64,000 nucleotides of DNA from Rhodospirillales bacterium (lineage in GTDB: Bacteria > Pseudomonadota > Alphaproteobacteria > Rhodospirillales > Defluviicoccaceae). The stretch spans positions 2,477,501-2,541,500 of the forward strand of contig JADJQT010000001.1 of NCBI GenBank assembly GCA_016712595.1, given 5' to 3'. Shown here one piece after another: positions 56,698-64,000 of this stretch. The notes under the pieces were generated by a model that did not search any database, was not told where the DNA came from, and saw only the letters and a list, made by a program, of their open reading frames with translations. The position numbers were made by a program, and so were the translations under genes. Position 1 is the first letter of the stretch. Each line of letters opens with the position of its first letter.

Positions 56698-56798
56698 CCA
56701 TGCCTTGACTCACATCCAGCCCGCCCGCGCAACCCCAAAATGCCAACCCGGTGAGCAGTTACCAAGATGTTTTTTAAAGGTGTACTAAAGAAATATAG

Positions 56799-57209
56799 TT
56801 AATAGTTTCCAGGAAATCGCCATGCGTATTTGTCGATCCACTCCATGGCCGCCTCCTCAGGCGTGATATAGCGGCCTTCCCTGTGCATGTCTTGTTTGTA
56901 TTTTTCGATGTGGCAGACCTGTTCGACCATGCGGGCGCGAAATGCGTCTTCGGGATCGAGGAATTCGACCCCGAGGTCGAAATTCTGTTCATGATCATGA
57001 CACCAGACCACCCTCGCCTTGGTCTCGAACATCGGTCGCACGAAAGGGATGCGGATATCGATGATCGCGCCGGGCTTGAGCTCGACGTCGGACTGGATGG
57101 CCAGCCCGCCGACACTCACGTTGCAGGCGTGAGGCAAGGCGTGAAGTGACTGCTCATCCGCGCTCACTTCGATCGGAATGTCCACGGGATGGCGAATGAA
57201 GTGCCTCAT
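56799..57209 (-). CDS. PilZ domain protein
   Basis: This 136-residue cytosolic protein probably binds cyclic di-GMP. The N-terminus reads MRHFIRHPVDIPIEV with the RxxxR part of the PilZ motif (Arg2 and Arg6). NVSVGGLAI matches the second half (D/NxSxxG). A C-terminal extension of about 40 residues (KYKQDMHREGRYITPEEAA) is not part of the core domain. It is a stand-alone effector with no adjacent cyclase. Its output, such as motility or polysaccharide, cannot be inferred. Confidence 0.85.
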   Translation of the reverse strand: MRHFIRHPVDIPIEVSADEQSLHALPHACNVSVGGLAIQSDVELKPGAIIDIRIPFVRPMFETKARVVWCHDHEQNFDLGVEFLDPEDAFRARMVEQVCHIEKYKQDMHREGRYITPEEAAMEWIDKYAWRFPGNY

Positions 57210-57293
57210 GCTCGATGCTCGATCGATCGACGGTGACGGCGAGCATGTTTAGCCCGCCTTGGTCACGACGACCAGCGGAACGCCCTGGCGGAT

Positions 57294-58436
57294 TTAGCGT
57301 ATGTCTTGGCTGCGGCGAGTGCCGTCCGTCAGAAAATCATCGCCGAAGCATCCCCGCCCTAGGACAGCGAAGGTAGGGGCATCGCTCACCCGTTGCAAGG
57401 CGAGGGCGGCGACGGCGGGGGTGGCGTCGCCGCCGAGGATGCGCGGCGCGGTGAACCAGGCGAGGCGATCGACGAGGCCGGCGGCAAGAAAGGCCGCGGC
57501 AATTTCGCCGCCGCCCTCGATCAGCAGGCGGGTAATGCCGCGGGCGGCAAGCGCTGCGGCCATCGCCGCGGCATCGGGCGGCGCACCGGCAAGGGTGACG
57601 ACCTCGGCGCCTGCCGCTTCGAGGGCACGACGGCGCTGCGCATCGGCATCGGGGGAGGTCAGCACCCAGGTCGGGGTCTGACGGGCGGTGCGGATCACCA
57701 GAGCGTCCGGCGAAAGGCGCAGGCGGCGATCGGCGATCACCCGCACCGGCGAGCGGTCTTCGAGTCCGGGAAGTCGGCAGGTCAGCGACGGATCGTCGGC
57801 GAGCGCCGTTGCTGAGCCGGCAAGGATGGCATCGTGGCTGGCGCGCAGCAGGTGGCCGCGGGCACGGGCCTCTTCGCCGGTGATCCACCTGCTGTCGCCC
57901 GACGGCGCGGCGATGCGCCCGTCGAGCGAGGTGGCGAGCTTTAAGGTGATCATCGGCCGGCCGTCCCGCACCCTGCGGAAGAAGCCCTCGTTGAGCGCCG
58001 CCGCCTCCTCGCCAAGCAGGCCGACGGTGACGGGGATGCCGGCGGCGCGCAGCCGGGCGACGCCCTGCCCGTTGGTGCGCGGATCGGGGTCTTCGCAGGC
58101 GATAACCGCGCGGCCGATGCCGGCTTCGATCAGCGCCGCGCAGCACGAGCCGCCCGCCCGGTCGTGCGCGCATGGCTCAAGGGTAACGTAGGCGACGGCG
58201 CCCCGCGCCGCCCGCCCTGCCCGCTCCAGGGCGATGGCTTCGGCATGCGGCCGGCCGCCCGGCTGGGTAACGCCGCGCCCGACGATGCGCCTGCCGGTGT
58301 GCCCACCTGCGACCAGGACGCAGCCGACTGCGGGATTGGGCCACACCCGGCCCAGCCCGCGCCGGGCGAGGACGAGTGCCGAACGCAGATAAGCGTCGTC
58401 GGTGCCGCCCGGCGAGACGGCCTCAGCGGTCGCCAA
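57294..58436 (-). CDS. ribD: Riboflavin biosynthesis deaminase/reductase RibD
   Basis: This 380-residue bifunctional enzyme deaminates and then reduces the pyrimidine intermediate of riboflavin synthesis. The deaminase domain (about 15-145) has the zinc ligand His and Glu in GGRPHAEAIAL. The second zinc motif reads PCAHDRAGGSC, where the usual GRTPP between the cysteines is replaced while the spacing is kept. The reductase domain (about 155-370) contains KLATSLDGRIAAPSGDSRWI. Its start overlaps the end of nrdR by 14 bp, a conserved nrdR-ribD pairing. Confidence 0.92.
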   Translation of the reverse strand: MATAEAVSPGGTDDAYLRSALVLARRGLGRVWPNPAVGCVLVAGGHTGRRIVGRGVTQPGGRPHAEAIALERAGRAARGAVAYVTLEPCAHDRAGGSCCAALIEAGIGRAVIACEDPDPRTNGQGVARLRAAGIPVTVGLLGEEAAALNEGFFRRVRDGRPMITLKLATSLDGRIAAPSGDSRWITGEEARARGHLLRASHDAILAGSATALADDPSLTCRLPGLEDRSPVRVIADRRLRLSPDALVIRTARQTPTWVLTSPDADAQRRRALEAAGAEVVTLAGAPPDAAAMAAALAARGITRLLIEGGGEIAAAFLAAGLVDRLAWFTAPRILGGDATPAVAALALQRVSDAPTFAVLGRGCFGDDFLTDGTRRSQDIR

Positions 58437-58875
58437 GGCTCTCGACGAACTCCTCGAAGTCCTTCGCCTCGCGGAAGTTGCGATAGACCGAGGCGAAGCG
58501 GACGTAGCCGACCTGATCGAGCTGCGAGAGCTGATCCATCGCCATCTCGCCGATCACCTTCGACGGAATTTCGGACTCGCCCAAGGTTTCCAGCCGGCGC
58601 TGGATGCTGTTGACGATCCGCTCGATGCGGTCGTCGTCCACCGGCCGCTTGCGCAGGGCGATGCGCAGCGAGCGGAACAGCTTGTCGCGGTCGAACGGCG
58701 CCCGCTCGCCGTTCTTCTTGATCACCGTCAACTCGCGCAGGTGAACCCGCTCGAACGTCGTCCACCGCGCGCCGCACGCCGGGCAATACCGTCGCCGGCG
58801 GATCGCGGCATGATCTTCGGTCGGACGCGAATCCTTGACCTGGGTATCGTCATGGCCGCAGAACGGGCATCGCAT
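58423..58875 (-). CDS. nrdR: Transcriptional repressor NrdR
   Basis: This 150-residue zinc-ribbon and ATP-cone protein represses ribonucleotide reductase genes when nucleotides are plentiful. The ribbon is MRCPFCGHDDTQVKDSR with the second pair in RRRYCPACGARWTTFER. The ATP-cone contains VIKKNGERAPFDRDKLFRSL. It lies between glyA and ribD and overlaps ribD by 14 bp, the standard alphaproteobacterial arrangement. Confidence 0.97.
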   Translation of the reverse strand: MRCPFCGHDDTQVKDSRPTEDHAAIRRRRYCPACGARWTTFERVHLRELTVIKKNGERAPFDRDKLFRSLRIALRKRPVDDDRIERIVNSIQRRLETLGESEIPSKVIGEMAMDQLSQLDQVGYVRFASVYRNFREAKDFEEFVESLGDR

Positions 58876-58924
58876 AAGGCTGTTCCTCGCCGATCTCGGC
58901 GCTGTCGTCGGTTACGAGCGGCGC

Positions 58925-60235
58925 TTAAAGGCCGGGATAAATCGGAAACCGGCGGCAGAGCCCCGCCACCTGCTCCGCCGCCGCCTGCTCCGCCGTGGCG
59001 TTGTCGTCGAGATTGTTGGCGAGAGCGTCGAGCACGCCGACGATGAGTTCGCCCACCCGGCGGAACTCCGCGGGTCCGAAGCCGCGCGTCGTGCCGGCCG
59101 GCGTGCCAAGGCGGATGCCCGAGGTGATCGTCGGCTTTTGCGGATCGAACGGAATGCCGTTCTTGTTGCAGGTCAGATGCGCCCGGCCGAGGCTCTCCTC
59201 AGCCGCCTTGCCGGTCAGCGATTTCGGTCGCAGATCGACGAGCATCAGGTGTGAATCCGTTCCGCCAGAGACGATGTCGAGCCCGCCCTCGATGAGGGTG
59301 CGTGCCAGCATCTTAGCGTTTTCCACCACCCGCTCGGCATAGCCGCGGAATTCCGGGCGCAGGGCCTCGCCGAAGGCGACCGCCTTGGCGGCGATGACGT
59401 GCATCAGCGGGCCGCCCTGCAGGCCGGGAAACACCGCGGTGTTGAATTTCTTGGCGAGATCGGCGTCGTTGGTCAGGATCATGCCGCCGCGCGGGCCGCG
59501 CAGGGTCTTGTGCGTCGTCGTCGTCACCACGTGCGCGTGCGGGAGCGGGCTGGGATAGACGCCCGCCGCCACCAAGCCGGCGAAATGCGCCATATCGACC
59601 ATGAAATAGGCGCCCACCTGATCTGCGATCGCGCGGAAACGGGCGAAGTCAATGATCCGCGGATAGGCTGAGCCGCCGGCGACGATCACTCGCGGCTTGT
59701 GCTCGGCGGCGAGCCGCTCGACCTCGTCAAAATCGATCAGCCCATCCTCGCGGCGCACGCCGTACTGCACGGCGTTCAGCCATTTGCCGGAGATCGATGG
59801 CGCCGCCCCGTGGGTCAGATGGCCGCCGGCGGCGAGCGACATGCCGAGCAGCGTCTCGCCCGGCTGCATCAGCGCGAGGTAGACGGCGCCGTTCGCCTGG
59901 GCGCCCGAGTGCGGCTGGACGTTGGCGAACCCGCAATCAAAGAGCTTTCGCGCCCGCTCGATCGCCAGCGCCTCGGCGACGTCAACATATTCGCAACCAC
60001 CATAATAGCGGCGACCGGGATAGCCTTCGGCATATTTGTTGGTCAGCACCGAGCCTTGCGCCTCGAGCACCGCGCGCGAGACGATGTTCTCCGAGGCGAT
60101 CAGCTCGATGTGGTCCTTCTCGCGTTGCAGCTCATCGGCGATGGCCGCGGCAAGGTCCGGGTCCGACTCGCTCACCGACGCTTCGAAGAAGCGATCGCCA
60201 GCGTCGACGGTGGTGGAGTGAGCGGCATAAGACAT
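58925..60235 (-). CDS. glyA: Serine hydroxymethyltransferase
   Basis: This 436-residue PLP enzyme interconverts serine and glycine, supplying one-carbon units to folate. The PLP lysine is in VVTTTTHKTLRGPRGGMIL. N-terminal IELIASENIVSRAVLEAQGS and NKYAEGYPGRRYYGGCEYVD are family signatures. It follows rpiB by 20 bp and precedes nrdR by about 50 bp. Nothing unusual is seen. Confidence 0.97.
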   Translation of the reverse strand: MSYAAHSTTVDAGDRFFEASVSESDPDLAAAIADELQREKDHIELIASENIVSRAVLEAQGSVLTNKYAEGYPGRRYYGGCEYVDVAEALAIERARKLFDCGFANVQPHSGAQANGAVYLALMQPGETLLGMSLAAGGHLTHGAAPSISGKWLNAVQYGVRREDGLIDFDEVERLAAEHKPRVIVAGGSAYPRIIDFARFRAIADQVGAYFMVDMAHFAGLVAAGVYPSPLPHAHVVTTTTHKTLRGPRGGMILTNDADLAKKFNTAVFPGLQGGPLMHVIAAKAVAFGEALRPEFRGYAERVVENAKMLARTLIEGGLDIVSGGTDSHLMLVDLRPKSLTGKAAEESLGRAHLTCNKNGIPFDPQKPTITSGIRLGTPAGTTRGFGPAEFRRVGELIVGVLDALANNLDDNATAEQAAAEQVAGLCRRFPIYPGL

Positions 60236-60255
60236 TCAAGGCTCCCGCGATGATT

Positions 60256-60699
60256 TCAAAGTGGCTTGGCGAGCTTATCGACGCGCCGCCGATGACGACC
60301 TCCCTCGAATGGCGTAGCGAGGAAGACTCGCAAACAGTCACGCGCAACATCGGCGCCGATCATGCGCCCACCGAAGCAGATAACGTTGGCATCGTTGTGT
60401 TCCCGGGCAAGGCGGGCGCCGAGCGCATCGTAGACCAGCGCGGCGCGCACCTCCAAAAAGCGGTTGGCGGCAATACTGATACCGATGCCGCTGCCACAGA
60501 CGAGGACCCCGCGCGCCACCCGCCCCGCGCGCAAGGCATGCGCCATGGCATACCCGTAGTCCGGATAGTCGACCGACTCCGTGCCATCAACGCCAAGATC
60601 GACCGCCACACAGCCGAGCTGCCCAACCTCCTCAAGGAGAATCCGCTTCAGATCATAGCCAGCGTGATCGCTGGCCAGTCCGACCGGCTCGTGTTTCAT
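60256..60699 (-). CDS. rpiB: Ribose-5-phosphate isomerase B
   Basis: This 147-residue enzyme interconverts ribose 5-phosphate and ribulose 5-phosphate. It shows GLASDHAGYDLKRILLEEV, the phosphate-binding TESVDYPDYGYAMAHAL and the active-site Cys in LVCGSGIGISIAANR. EHNDANVICFGGR is also typical. The start MKHEPVGLASDHAG at 60699 was chosen over an in-frame ATG at 60885 because the latter adds a Gly/Arg-rich stretch absent from the family. It is the first gene of the rpiB-glyA-nrdR-ribD run. Confidence 0.93.
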   Translation of the reverse strand: MKHEPVGLASDHAGYDLKRILLEEVGQLGCVAVDLGVDGTESVDYPDYGYAMAHALRAGRVARGVLVCGSGIGISIAANRFLEVRAALVYDALGARLAREHNDANVICFGGRMIGADVARDCLRVFLATPFEGGRHRRRVDKLAKPL

Positions 60700-61166
60700 C
60701 GTCTGTGCCGAACTGTCCGAGAAAACTGCGATTACAAAGATTGTTCGTACCATATCTCGGAGCGGATGGCCAGCCCGCCACCATCCTTCGCCCGGGCTAC
60801 CGCTGCTGCTGCCTGCGCCCGCAGCACGGCGCCCCTCGTCCGCACGGTCCCGCCCTGTTGCGCACACATGAACTTGACTGCCCACAACGCGCCCGAGCTG
60901 ACCCCGGTTCTCCAGTCAGCCGGTAGATACCGTCGCGCGGAGCGCCGCGAAACCTCCGACCACGCCATGCCGAAAAGGGCAGTTCACGGCCGGTGCAGGC
61001 TTTGTGGCACCTTCTGTGAGACGATTTGCATGATACCGTTATTTTGTCCCGACAAGCATGCGGATTTCGAATACTCTACGTTTTCTATTTTACCATTGAC
61101 AGTGGCGCGGGACCGCGTGCTACATAAAAAACTGATGGGGCCTTATTGCAGTCAGGTCGAATTCTC
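60700..61166. other. Divergent intergenic region of rpiB and mucR
   Basis: About 467 bases hold no convincing gene. The last 130 bases before mucR are AT-rich, which fits autoregulation by an AT-preferring Ros/MucR protein. The rest is GC-rich and should contain the rpiB promoter. Reading frames here are antisense shadows or basic low-complexity peptides without a ribosome-binding site. Confidence 0.5.
61096..61126 (+). promoter_or_regulatory. Candidate promoter of mucR
   Basis: TTGACA at 61096-61101 is a perfect -35 box. A TG-extended -10 region reads TGCTACATAA, with GCTACA 17 bases and TACATA 19 bases downstream. The start codon lies 40 bases further on. Confidence 0.55.
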
Positions 61167-61616
61167 ATGAGCGACAGTAACAATGACGAAGTATCGCGGG
61201 ACGAGGTGTTGCGCATGGCGGTAGACGTAGTCGCCGCTTACCTCAGCAACAACCAAGTTGCGACATCGCAGATTTCCGAAATCATTCACAGCGTCTTCAA
61301 CTCTCTGAATTCGCTGGACGTACCGCCGGTCGAGGTGCCAATCGAGTCGCCGAAACCCGCGACGTCAATCCGTAAGTCCGTGACTCCGGACTACATCGTC
61401 TGCCTCGAAGACGGCAAGAAGTTGAAGATGCTCAAGCGCCACCTGCGCACTACCTATGACATGACTCCTGAAGAGTATCGGTCCAAGTGGAATCTTCCGC
61501 CGGACTATCCGATGGTCGCACCGAACTATGCCCGGCAGCGATCGGATTTCGCCAAGCGCATCGGTCTTGGCCGCAAGGCCCAGGAGAATGAGCGCGGAAG
61601 CAAGGCCCGCGCCTGA
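61167..61616 (+). CDS. mucR: Ros/MucR family transcriptional regulator with degenerate zinc finger
   Basis: This 149-residue DNA-binding protein belongs to the Ros/MucR family, global H-NS-like regulators of surface polysaccharide, motility and cell cycle in Alphaproteobacteria. The N-terminal half is a helical oligomerisation domain. The zinc-finger-like domain contains VTPDYIVCLEDGKKLKMLKR, HLRTTYDMTPEEYRSKW and PPDYPMVAPNYA, which are family hallmarks. Of the expected metal ligands only Cys79, Asp82 and His92 remain; the last His is replaced (Thr96/Tyr97). The start MSDSNNDEVSRDEVLRMAV at 61167 is typical. It has its own promoter and terminator and is monocistronic. Confidence 0.92.
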   Translation: MSDSNNDEVSRDEVLRMAVDVVAAYLSNNQVATSQISEIIHSVFNSLNSLDVPPVEVPIESPKPATSIRKSVTPDYIVCLEDGKKLKMLKRHLRTTYDMTPEEYRSKWNLPPDYPMVAPNYARQRSDFAKRIGLGRKAQENERGSKARA

Positions 61617-61707
61617 TCCTGACAAGGGGGGGCAATCTCGGGGCCCGTCCTTTGGCCGCCCAGCCATGGGATGGGGACCGGAATATGGGCCCGGAGACGA
61701 GGTAACA

Positions 61708-61739
61708 CCCGGCGGACCCGTTCCGCCGGGCTGTTTTTA
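61708..61739 (+). terminator. Rho-independent terminator of mucR
   Basis: CCCGGCGG at 61708-61715 and CCGCCGGG at 61723-61730 form a perfect 8-bp stem with a 7-base loop, followed by CTGTTTTTAT. It lies about 90 bp after the mucR stop and faces the end of the convergent livK gene. Confidence 0.8.
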
Positions 61740-61754
61740 TCAAGATGCGAGCGC

Positions 61755-62858
61755 TTACTGGGCGTAATCGTACTTTCCGTCCTTCCAAACGTAAAATACG
61801 TACCCGGGCGCCTTCACATCGCCTTTTTCGTCGAAGCTGATCGTGCCGAGCACGGTGTCAAACGACTTCGAATGCAGCGCGTCGATGACCTTCTTGGTAT
61901 CCGTGCCCTTGGCATCGCCGACTGCCTGCGCCCATGCCTCAATCGCACCATAGGTGTACAGCGTATAGCCTTCGGGCTCGATTCCCTTGGCGCGGAATTC
62001 CGCCACCACCGGCGCCGCCGCCGGGTTCTTGCGCGGGTCCGGGCTGAACGTCATCATCGTACCTTCACCGAGCGGCCCGGTGATGCCCCAATACTCCTCG
62101 GTGACCAGCGCATCGCCTGAAATCAGCTTGGTCGACATGCCCTGCTCGCGCATCTGACGCACGATCAGGCCAGCCTCGGTGTGATAGCCGCCGTAGTAGA
62201 GAATCTCGACGCCGGCCTGCTTCAGCTTGCTGACCAGTGCCGAATAGTCCTTCTCGCCGGGCGTGATCGTCTCGTACATCACTTCTTGGATACCGCGGGC
62301 GTTGAGCTGCTTTTTCGTCTCGTCTGCGAGGCCCTTCGAGTACGCTTGCTTGTCGTGGACGATGGCGATCTTTTCCTTGCCGAAATGGTCGGCGATGTAA
62401 TTGCCGGCGACACTGCCCTGCTGATCGTCGCGCCCGCAAGTGCGGAAGACGTTGGCTTTGCCGGCTTCGGTCAGCTTCGGATTGGTCGATGCCGGCGAGA
62501 TCTGGATCACTCCTTCCTCGGCGTAGACATCGGAGGCGGGAATTGACGATCCGGAGCAGAAGTGTCCGGCGACGAGTTTTACGCCCTTGCTCGCTACCTG
62601 ATTGGCGACGGCGACCGCCTGCTTCGGATCGCAGGCATCGTCGCCAATTTCGAGGACCAGCTTCTGGCCGAGGACGCCTCCCTTCTTGTTGAGGTCTTCG
62701 ACGGCCATTTCGGCGCCGGCTTTCATCTGGGCGCCGAAGGCCGCGTATTGACCGGTCATCGGCCCGACGACGGCGATCGGAATATCGGCGAAGGCTGGCA
62801 TTGCCGCGCCGGCCATAAGGGCCGCGACGGCAACGAGGATGGGCTTGAAAAATCTCAT
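61755..62858 (-). CDS. livK: Branched-chain amino acid ABC transporter substrate-binding protein
   Basis: This 367-residue periplasmic protein captures leucine, isoleucine, valine or related amino acids for the Liv transporter. A signal peptide is clear (about 1-24, ending MPAFA). The mature N-terminus DIPIAVVGPMTGQYAAFGAQ is typical of LivJ/LivK proteins, as are GDDACDPKQAVAVANQ, GHFCSGSSIPASDVY and SPASTNPKLTEAG. AAGGAACG lies before the start. It follows DUF6867 and livF in transcription order, so it is the last gene of the visible liv cluster. Confidence 0.93.
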   Translation of the reverse strand: MRFFKPILVAVAALMAGAAMPAFADIPIAVVGPMTGQYAAFGAQMKAGAEMAVEDLNKKGGVLGQKLVLEIGDDACDPKQAVAVANQVASKGVKLVAGHFCSGSSIPASDVYAEEGVIQISPASTNPKLTEAGKANVFRTCGRDDQQGSVAGNYIADHFGKEKIAIVHDKQAYSKGLADETKKQLNARGIQEVMYETITPGEKDYSALVSKLKQAGVEILYYGGYHTEAGLIVRQMREQGMSTKLISGDALVTEEYWGITGPLGEGTMMTFSPDPRKNPAAAPVVAEFRAKGIEPEGYTLYTYGAIEAWAQAVGDAKGTDTKKVIDALHSKSFDTVLGTISFDEKGDVKAPGYVFYVWKDGKYDYAQ

Positions 62859-63011
62859 CGGTGCGTTCCTTCCGTATGCATTGTCGGTGTGCGTGTCGCT
62901 TGAGCGGCGCGGCCGCGATGCTGACAGGAGTGACGATCGAGACGGCCGATCGCGGTGATGCGCGGCGCGAACACCGCTCTTGAACAGCCTTGATTTGCGA
63001 TGATTAGGTTG

Positions 63012-63389
63012 TCAAGTGCGCGTGAGTTCACCGCCGGAGCCGTCCGGATGCCGCTCCCGCCAGGTAAACAGTCCGGAGCGCTCGTACACCCACGGATACT
63101 GACAGACCATCTTGCGGGCACGGGTGAGACGGAAGCTGGCGGTGCCGATCAACAACAGCACGGCGGCGCTTGACAGATAGCCGGTCAGCGACCAAAGCAC
63201 GCCTTGAAACAGGGCAAAGCCGAGAAACCGCGCCGCCGCGCCCAGCAGCGCGCAGTAGATCACCACCTGCCAGTAGGGTTTCCAGGTTCCGGCGACCGCC
63301 TGACCGGTCATGAACGCGGCGAATCCGGTCAGGATGCCGGTCACGCCGACAAACACCGTCAGCGAACTGCCGAGCCAGCCTTCGATCAT
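63012..63389 (-). CDS. DUF6867-like membrane protein of the liv cluster
   Basis: This 125-residue protein has three predicted membrane helices (about 10-30, 40-60 and 63-85), then a basic cytosolic tail with RARKMVCQYPWVYERSGLFT and WRERHPDG. Proteins of this kind, which I associate with DUF6867, lie inside branched-chain amino-acid transporter operons of Alphaproteobacteria. Here it sits 22 bp after livF and 150 bp before livK. Its function is unknown; it may help assemble or tune the transporter. Confidence 0.7.
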   Translation of the reverse strand: MIEGWLGSSLTVFVGVTGILTGFAAFMTGQAVAGTWKPYWQVVIYCALLGAAARFLGFALFQGVLWSLTGYLSSAAVLLLIGTASFRLTRARKMVCQYPWVYERSGLFTWRERHPDGSGGELTRT

Positions 63390-63411
63390 CGGCGATCTCC
63401 CCCGGCCGCCA

Positions 63412-64000
63412 TCAATGCCCGCCCTCGAGGTAGGCGGCGCGGATTTCGGGATTATTCAAAAGCTCGTCACCCGTTCCCGACAAGCTGACGCGCCCATTAA
63501 CCAGCACGTAACCGCGGTGCGCCAGCTTGAGTGCGTGAAAGGCGTTCTGCTCGACGAGAAAAACGGTGACGTTCTGCTCGCGGTTGATCTCCTCGATCGT
63601 CCGGAAGATCTGTTTGACCACCAGGGGCGCCAGGCCGAGCGAGGGCTCATCAAGCAGCAGCAGCCGCGGCCGGCTCATCAGCGCCCGTCCGATCGCCAGC
63701 ATCTGCTGCTCACCGCCGGACAGGGTTCCGCCGCGCTGATCGCTGCGGTGCTTGAGAATGGGGAACAGCTCGAACACCCGTTCGAGGTCACTGTCGAGGT
63801 GCGCCGGATTTCCGGTCGTGGCCCCCATCAGCAGATTTTCGAGCACGCTCATCCGCGCGAAGATGCGCCGGCCCTCCGGCGCCTGGGCAATGCCGGCGCC
63901 GATGATCGCGTGCGTCGGCCAGCGGGTGATGTCGGTTCCCTCGAAGCGGATCTCCCCGCGCGTCGCCGGCGGCTGGCCGCAGATGGTCATCAGCAGCGTC
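63412..64000 (-). CDS. livF: Branched-chain amino acid ABC transporter ATP-binding protein, N-terminus cut off
   Basis: The visible 196 residues are the C-terminal five-sixths of LivF, an ATPase of the Liv importer. TLLMTICGQPPATRG at the right edge is the part just after Walker A, which lies outside the window. QAPEGRRIFARMSVLENLLMG, the signature LSGGEQQMLAIGRAL, Walker B RLLLLDEPSLGLAP and VFLVEQNAFHALKL are all LivF hallmarks. The other subunits (LivH, LivM and LivG) are expected beyond the window. Confidence 0.94.
   Translation of the reverse strand, partial: TLLMTICGQPPATRGEIRFEGTDITRWPTHAIIGAGIAQAPEGRRIFARMSVLENLLMGATTGNPAHLDSDLERVFELFPILKHRSDQRGGTLSGGEQQMLAIGRALMSRPRLLLLDEPSLGLAPLVVKQIFRTIEEINREQNVTVFLVEQNAFHALKLAHRGYVLVNGRVSLSGTGDELLNNPEIRAAYLEGGH

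Noticed and set aside
59797..61170. 457-codon plus-strand open frame over glyA, rpiB and the mucR promoter
   Set aside because: It crosses two real genes in antisense and ends in the mucR upstream region; basic and low-complexity.

Overview
The window is high-GC DNA, densely packed with housekeeping genes. Gene content and order point to an alphaproteobacterium, most likely of the Rhodospirillales type. The supporting signs are split nuoC and nuoD in a full nuoA-N operon, the short ProRS without an editing insert, a MucR/Ros regulator, an NDUFS4-like complex I subunit, DUF1467, and the rpiB-glyA-nrdR-ribD cluster. The genus cannot be fixed from this sequence. No CRISPR array, prophage or intact insertion sequence was seen, only one possible transposase remnant.

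Layout. 1-10.6 kb is a metabolic stretch: a 3-hydroxybutyrate dehydrogenase cut by the left edge, a secreted di-heme RoxA-like cytochrome, tRNA-Arg, the NDUFS4-like protein, cardiolipin synthase, a large catalase and the fused B12-dependent mutase IcmF. From 10.9 to 33.1 kb, nearly everything is on the minus strand. In transcription order it reads nuoABCDEFGHIJKLMN, birA, coaX, RNase J, methylmalonyl-CoA epimerase, DUF1467, proS, lolC and lolD. Two things stand out there. birA carries an apparent one-base frameshift. A plus-strand promoter-hairpin-terminator unit between DUF1467 and proS looks like an unannotated small RNA.

33.2-42.3 kb holds tRNA-Asp, an AT-rich island, a secreted PhoX-like protein, and a translationally coupled glgX-treZ-treY operon that makes trehalose from glycogen. 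42.6-49.8 kb is a protein quality-control block (tig, clpP, clpX, lon, hup) between tRNA-Leu and tRNA-Val. The trigger factor there has a histidine/aspartate-rich insert. 49.9-57.2 kb has malonyl-CoA decarboxylase coupled to the NAD(P)H-hydrate repair enzyme, a DadA-like dehydrogenase, leuA, a possible transposase remnant and a PilZ protein. 57.3-64 kb holds ribD, nrdR, glyA, rpiB, then a MucR regulator whose zinc site is incomplete, then part of a branched-chain amino-acid ABC transporter (livK, DUF6867, livF) cut by the right edge.

Together the genes describe an aerobic respirer (complex I, catalase) with storage-polymer metabolism (3-hydroxybutyrate, glycogen to trehalose) and short-chain acyl-CoA rearrangement (IcmF, epimerase, malonyl-CoA decarboxylase). 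I found no convincing new multigene system. The best leads are the candidate small RNA, the birA frameshift, the His-rich trigger factor, the zinc-deficient MucR, and several strong unexplained palindromes.
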